64,000 nucleotides of DNA from Actinokineospora bangkokensis. Its GTDB lineage: Bacteria; Actinomycetota; Actinomycetes; Mycobacteriales; Pseudonocardiaceae. The notes beneath the pieces are model-generated. The model saw only the letters and a list, made by a program, of their open reading frames with translations, did not search any database and was not told the DNA's origin. The position numbers were made by a program, and so were the translations under genes. The stretch covers positions 93,702 to 157,701 of the forward strand of contig NZ_MKQR01000018.1 in the NCBI RefSeq assembly GCF_001940455.1, written 5' to 3'. Positions 60,853-64,000 of this stretch are shown one piece after another (positions within the stretch are counted from its first letter, which is position 1; the number at the start of each line of letters is the position of its first letter).

Positions 60853-61691
60853 TGCGCTTCGGGTTCTGCTTCGGCACGCTGCTGCGCGCCGACCCCGGCC
60901 CCGAGCGGCTCTGGCAGCTGCTCACCGAGGTCGAGCGGGCGGGCTTCGACTCCGCGTGGCTGTACAACACCAACGGGACCCTGCCCCCGGTGCTGGACCT
61001 GCTGGCCGAGGCGGTCCTGCGCACCGAGCGGATCACCGTCGGACCGCACGTGCTGGTGGCGGCCGGGATGCCCGCGCTGCCCCTGGCCGGGCGGCTCAGC
61101 GCCCTGGGCGCCGACTCCGGCGGCCGCTTCGTCGCCCAACTCGGCCTCGGCGGCCCGCGCGAGGCGCTGATCGCTGACCCGAGGGAGGCGGCCAAGGCCA
61201 TGGAGGCCCTCCTCGGGGACCTGGCCACCTGGTTCGACGCCGACGAGACCCGCCCGCGCCCCCCGGTGTGGCTGGGCGGCCACTCGAACCGGGCGGCCCG
61301 CCGGGTGGCGGCGATGGCCGACGGCTGGGTGCCCTCGTTCATCGCCCCCGCCGAGTTCGGCGAGCGCCGGGCGATGATCGACGACCTGGTCGCCGCGCGC
61401 GGCGGCCGCAAGGAGGTCACCCACGCGGTGCAGGTCGTCTACGTCCCCCCGGAGCTCGACGGCCAGTCCTGGCTCACCGACCAGCTCGACGACGAGGTCC
61501 GCCGCCACAAGCCCGGCTTCGCCACCGAGGACATCTACGCCTTCGGCGGCTACCAGGCGGTGGTCGACCGGGTCGGCCAGTTCCGCGACCGGGGCGCCGA
61601 GCACGTCATCCTGGTCCCGGCCAGGCCCCCGGCCGACCCGGCGGCGGAGATCACCCGGTTGCACGAGGAGGTGGTGACCGCCTTTCGGTGA
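60852..61691 (+). CDS. LLM-class (F420-type) oxidoreductase
   Basis: 279 residues of the luciferase-like monooxygenase family, whose actinobacterial members mostly use coenzyme F420. It begins MRFGFCFGTLL, with VERAGFDSAWLYNTNG near 28, TERITVGPHVLVAAGMPA near 58 (beta-barrel strands), PVWLGGHSNRAARRVAAMADGWVPS near 135 and the C-terminal VDRVGQFRDRGAEHVIL. The ATG overlaps the previous stop as TGATG. It is the last gene of the three-gene operon and is followed by a very strong hairpin. The cofactor F420 is inferred from family and organism type. Confidence 0.85.
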   Translation: MRFGFCFGTLLRADPGPERLWQLLTEVERAGFDSAWLYNTNGTLPPVLDLLAEAVLRTERITVGPHVLVAAGMPALPLAGRLSALGADSGGRFVAQLGLGGPREALIADPREAAKAMEALLGDLATWFDADETRPRPPVWLGGHSNRAARRVAAMADGWVPSFIAPAEFGERRAMIDDLVAARGGRKEVTHAVQVVYVPPELDGQSWLTDQLDDEVRRHKPGFATEDIYAFGGYQAVVDRVGQFRDRGAEHVILVPARPPADPAAEITRLHEEVVTAFR

Positions 61692-61765
61692 CCGGCGGTG
61701 TCCGGGTTGGTACAGTTCGCCCGACCCCCGTGCACGCAGCGTGTCCGCCGCGTCACGGTGCGGCC

Positions 61766-61800
61766 CGGTGCGCGGGGTGGTCCCACCACCCCGCGCACCG
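61766..61800. terminator. Perfect 16-bp-stem hairpin
   Basis: Arms 61766-61781 and 61785-61800 are exact inverse complements (CGGTGCGCGGGGTGGT and its complement) around a CCC loop. It lies 74 bases after the oxidoreductase stop and 47 bases before the MFS start. It probably terminates the operon; as a near-symmetrical 35-bp site in the MFS leader it could also be an operator or attenuator. Confidence 0.65.
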
Positions 61801-61847
61801 CCCGCCGCCCGCCGGACCACCAGCCGAACCGCCCGATGAGGAGAGCG

Positions 61848-63266
61848 ATGTCCGAGGTCACCGAGGCGACGCAACCCGCCCCCGCGGACTTCGACCGCCC
61901 CTTCGTCCGCACGATCGTCGTGATGGTCCTGGGCGGCATGATGGCCTTCCTCGACGCCACGATCGTCAACGTCGGGGTGGACACCCTCCGCACCGAGTTC
62001 GCCTCGGGCCTGGAGCAGGTCCAGTGGGTCGCCACGGGCTACCTCCTGGCGGTGGCGGTGGTGACCCCGCTGGCGGGCTGGCTGATCGACCGCTTCGGCG
62101 GCAAGCGCACCTGGCTGACCGGCCTGGTGGTCTTCGTGGTCGGCTCGACCCTGTGCAGCGCGGCGTGGTCGATCCCCTCCCTGATCGCCTTCCGCGTCCT
62201 GCAGGGCTTCGGCGGCGGACTGCTCGAACCGGTGATGCTGGCCCTGCTGGTCCGCGCCGCGGGCCCGGCCCGGGTGGGCAAGCTCATGGGCCTGCTGGGC
62301 GCGATCACCGTCGGCCCGGTGCTGGGCCCCCTGCTCGGCGGCACGATCCTGGCGGGCCTGAACTGGCACTGGCTCTTCCTGATCAACGTCCCCCTCGGCG
62401 TGGCGGCCATCGCCCTCGCCCTGCGCCACCTCCCCGACGACCGCCCCACCGACGCGGCTGGAGCGGTGCGGGCAACGGTGGACCTGCGGGGAATCCTTCT
62501 GCTGTGCCCGGCGAGCACCGCCCTGGCGTTCGGCCTGTCGCAGGCGGGAGAGGGCCGTGGCTTCGCCGCCCCGCAGGTGCTGATCGGCCTCGGGCTGGGT
62601 GTGGTCCTGCTGGTGGCCTACCTGGTGCACGCGCTGCGCACCAAGGTGACGCCGCTCATCGACCCACGCCTGTTCGCCCGCTGGAGCTACACCGCCAGCG
62701 CGGTCGGGATGACCGTGCTGGGCGTGGTGCTGTTCTCGCTGCTGTTCCTGATCCCCCTGTACTACCAGGACGTCCGCGAACAGGGCCCCCTGGCAGTGGG
62801 CCTCCTGCTGGCCCCGATGGGACTCGGGGCCCTGCTGGGCAACCCGACCGCGGCCAAGCTGCTCCCCCGCTTCGGCGCCCGCGTCCTGGTCCCCGCAGGC
62901 GGCGTGGCAATCGCGGCGACAGCGGTCGTGTTCATCACCGCAACCCCGACCACACCGTTCGCGTGGCTGGTCGCGTGGACGCTGCTGGCAGGATTCGGCG
63001 TGGGCTTCGTCGGCGCGCCCACGATGGGCTCGCTGTACCGAACGGTGCCGGACGAGATGGTCCCCCGCGCCACGAGCGCGGCGATGGTGCTCCACCAGCT
63101 GGGAGCGGCATTCGGCATCGCGGTGGTGGCCCTGGTGCTGCAACGGAACCTCGCCGGCGCGTCCCCGGAGAGCGCCTACCCGGCGACGTTCTGGGCGCTG
63201 GTGGTCGCCGCAGCCCTGATCTTCGCCGCGGGCCTGTCCCTCCCCCGAAAGCCCCAACCCGCCTGA
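61848..63266 (+). CDS. DHA2-family (EmrB/QacA-type) MFS drug exporter
   Basis: 472 residues. The ATG at 61848 is preferred because GAGGAG lies just before it; an in-frame ATG at 61836 is possible. About fourteen spans; the DHA2 marks are MMAFLDATIVNVGVDTLR in helix 1, WVATGYLLAVAVVTPLAGWLIDRFGGKRTW for helix 2 and its loop, and GPVLGPLLGG (motif C of antiporters) near 148. It exports small molecules with proton antiport. It lies behind the methyltransferase operon but is separated by the hairpin. The substrate is unknown. Confidence 0.9.
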   Translation: MSEVTEATQPAPADFDRPFVRTIVVMVLGGMMAFLDATIVNVGVDTLRTEFASGLEQVQWVATGYLLAVAVVTPLAGWLIDRFGGKRTWLTGLVVFVVGSTLCSAAWSIPSLIAFRVLQGFGGGLLEPVMLALLVRAAGPARVGKLMGLLGAITVGPVLGPLLGGTILAGLNWHWLFLINVPLGVAAIALALRHLPDDRPTDAAGAVRATVDLRGILLLCPASTALAFGLSQAGEGRGFAAPQVLIGLGLGVVLLVAYLVHALRTKVTPLIDPRLFARWSYTASAVGMTVLGVVLFSLLFLIPLYYQDVREQGPLAVGLLLAPMGLGALLGNPTAAKLLPRFGARVLVPAGGVAIAATAVVFITATPTTPFAWLVAWTLLAGFGVGFVGAPTMGSLYRTVPDEMVPRATSAAMVLHQLGAAFGIAVVALVLQRNLAGASPESAYPATFWALVVAAALIFAAGLSLPRKPQPA

Positions 63267-63316
63267 CCCCGCCTTCGACGGACTGGCCTAGGTGCTGCAC
63301 GCGGTATCGCGAAGGA

Positions 63317-64000
63317 TCACCTGCCCTCAACCGCGTCGGCTTGCCCGGCGATGCTCGTCAGTACCCCCGTAACGGATGACGGCGTCAAGCCGTCGAGCAC
63401 CGCGTGTGCACCAGCACTCGTCAACTGCTCCAGAGACGTTGAGCCAGTCGCCACACCGACCACTGACGCACCGGCGGCCAAGGCAGCGTGCACATCGTTC
63501 TCCGTGTCCCCGATCAGGACCGTCCGAGCACCTGGGAATCTTGCACCGGTTGCCTCTTCCGCGCGCTGTCGAGCTATCTGAACCAGGTCGGCCCGCTCAT
63601 CGGCGTCATCTCCGTACGATCCGAGTTGCAGGTCGAACGTGCTGGCGAGACCGAAAATCTCCAGCTTTACCTCAGCCACCCGTCGCAGATTGCCTGTCAG
63701 GACAGATTGCAGCACCCAGGGCAGTCGCGACACGGCATCTAGGGTCTCCTGCACGCCGGGAAGGACACGCCCCACTGTCGCCAGGTCGTGCCGGTGACTT
63801 TCATACTGCTCAACCAAGGCTGCCGCGTAAGCGCGAACGTTGTGATCCCCGCAGTCGACGTCGTTCAAGGCGAGATTGTCTCGCATGATTTGGAATTCAG
63901 TCCGACCACTGATGACCGCGAACTGAGCCTGGTCTTTACCGGCCACGGATCTGAACGCCTGCGCGGACAACCTGCTGCCGACACCGCGAGTCTCCAGCAA
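63317..64000 (-). CDS. HAD-superfamily phosphatase, C-terminal part (5' partial)
   Basis: The gene runs off the right edge; 227 residues are visible, without the DxD motif I, which must lie outside. Later motifs are present: VLTGNLRRVAEVKLEIFGL (motif II, TGN), and LIGDTENDVHAALAAGASVVGVATG (motif IV with GDTxxD), as in phosphoglycolate-phosphatase-like HADs. The helical cap is between about 10 and 85. It is convergent with the MFS gene (50-bp gap). Its base composition is visibly less GC-rich than the rest of the window. Confidence 0.85.
   Translation of the reverse strand: MLETRGVGSRLSAQAFRSVAGKDQAQFAVISGRTEFQIMRDNLALNDVDCGDHNVRAYAAALVEQYESHRHDLATVGRVLPGVQETLDAVSRLPWVLQSVLTGNLRRVAEVKLEIFGLASTFDLQLGSYGDDADERADLVQIARQRAEEATGARFPGARTVLIGDTENDVHAALAAGASVVGVATGSTSLEQLTSAGAHAVLDGLTPSSVTGVLTSIAGQADAVEGR

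Overview
The window is very GC-rich, almost wholly coding DNA with strong third-position GC bias, GTG and TTG starts, and long runs of genes joined by ATGA, GTGA or TGATG overlaps. With an F420-type luciferase-like oxidoreductase, large LAL regulator, MbtH protein and NRPS/PKS genes, this points to an antibiotic-producing actinomycete. A Pseudonocardiales genus is a guess, not shown by the sequence.

Region A (about 0.6-21 kb) looks like a small-molecule NRPS cluster. A minus-strand operon of eight coupled genes (14931 down to 2562) encodes an A-T-C NRPS, an A-T-reductase NRPS laid out like CmlP, a methyltransferase-like protein, a CmlA-type diiron beta-hydroxylase (all six iron ligands present), an ATP-grasp ligase, a TauD-type dioxygenase, a chloramphenicol 3-O-phosphotransferase homologue and an MFS exporter. 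Hydroxylase, reductive NRPS and phosphotransferase together suggest an amphenicol-like (chloramphenicol-like) amino alcohol whose N-acyl group comes from the A-T-C protein. The arylamine N-oxygenase, halogenase and p-aminophenylalanine genes of chloramphenicol pathways are not in the window. A divergent plus-strand operon (15581-19610) carries two VioC/AsnO-type dioxygenases, an argininosuccinate-synthase-like enzyme and a cyclase/formamidase-like hydrolase. A second ATP-grasp enzyme, a HAD phosphatase, an aldo/keto reductase and an amino-acid permease lie around them.

Region B (21-25.7 kb) is probably general: a permease, a DUF885 peptidase-like protein and a cation/proton antiporter.

Region C (25.7-54.2 kb) is a lipopeptide cluster. 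A LAL regulator faces a 23.6-kb operon: phytanoyl-CoA-type dioxygenase fused to an SCP2 domain, fatty acyl-AMP ligase, T-(C-A-T)x3 NRPS, KS-AT-T-C-A-T-C PKS/NRPS, methyltransferase, P450, an unrecognised protein, a seven-bladed FG-GAP lipoprotein and MbtH, followed by an MFS exporter. There is no thioesterase; the terminal C domain has HR in place of HH. The line should give acyl-X-X-Y-(beta-keto)-Z.

Region D (54.2-59.2 kb) holds a 161-bp element with perfect 18-bp terminal inverted repeats, then a Ser/Thr kinase divergent from a three-gene operon (FAD/NAD-type protein, membrane protein, zinc-ribbon/FHA membrane protein). It looks like a kinase-FHA signalling module unrelated to the NRPS genes.

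Region E (59.2-64 kb) has two methyltransferases and an F420-type oxidoreductase in one operon, a perfect 16-bp-stem hairpin, a DHA2 MFS exporter and an edge-truncated HAD phosphatase. No rRNA, tRNA or CRISPR array was seen.
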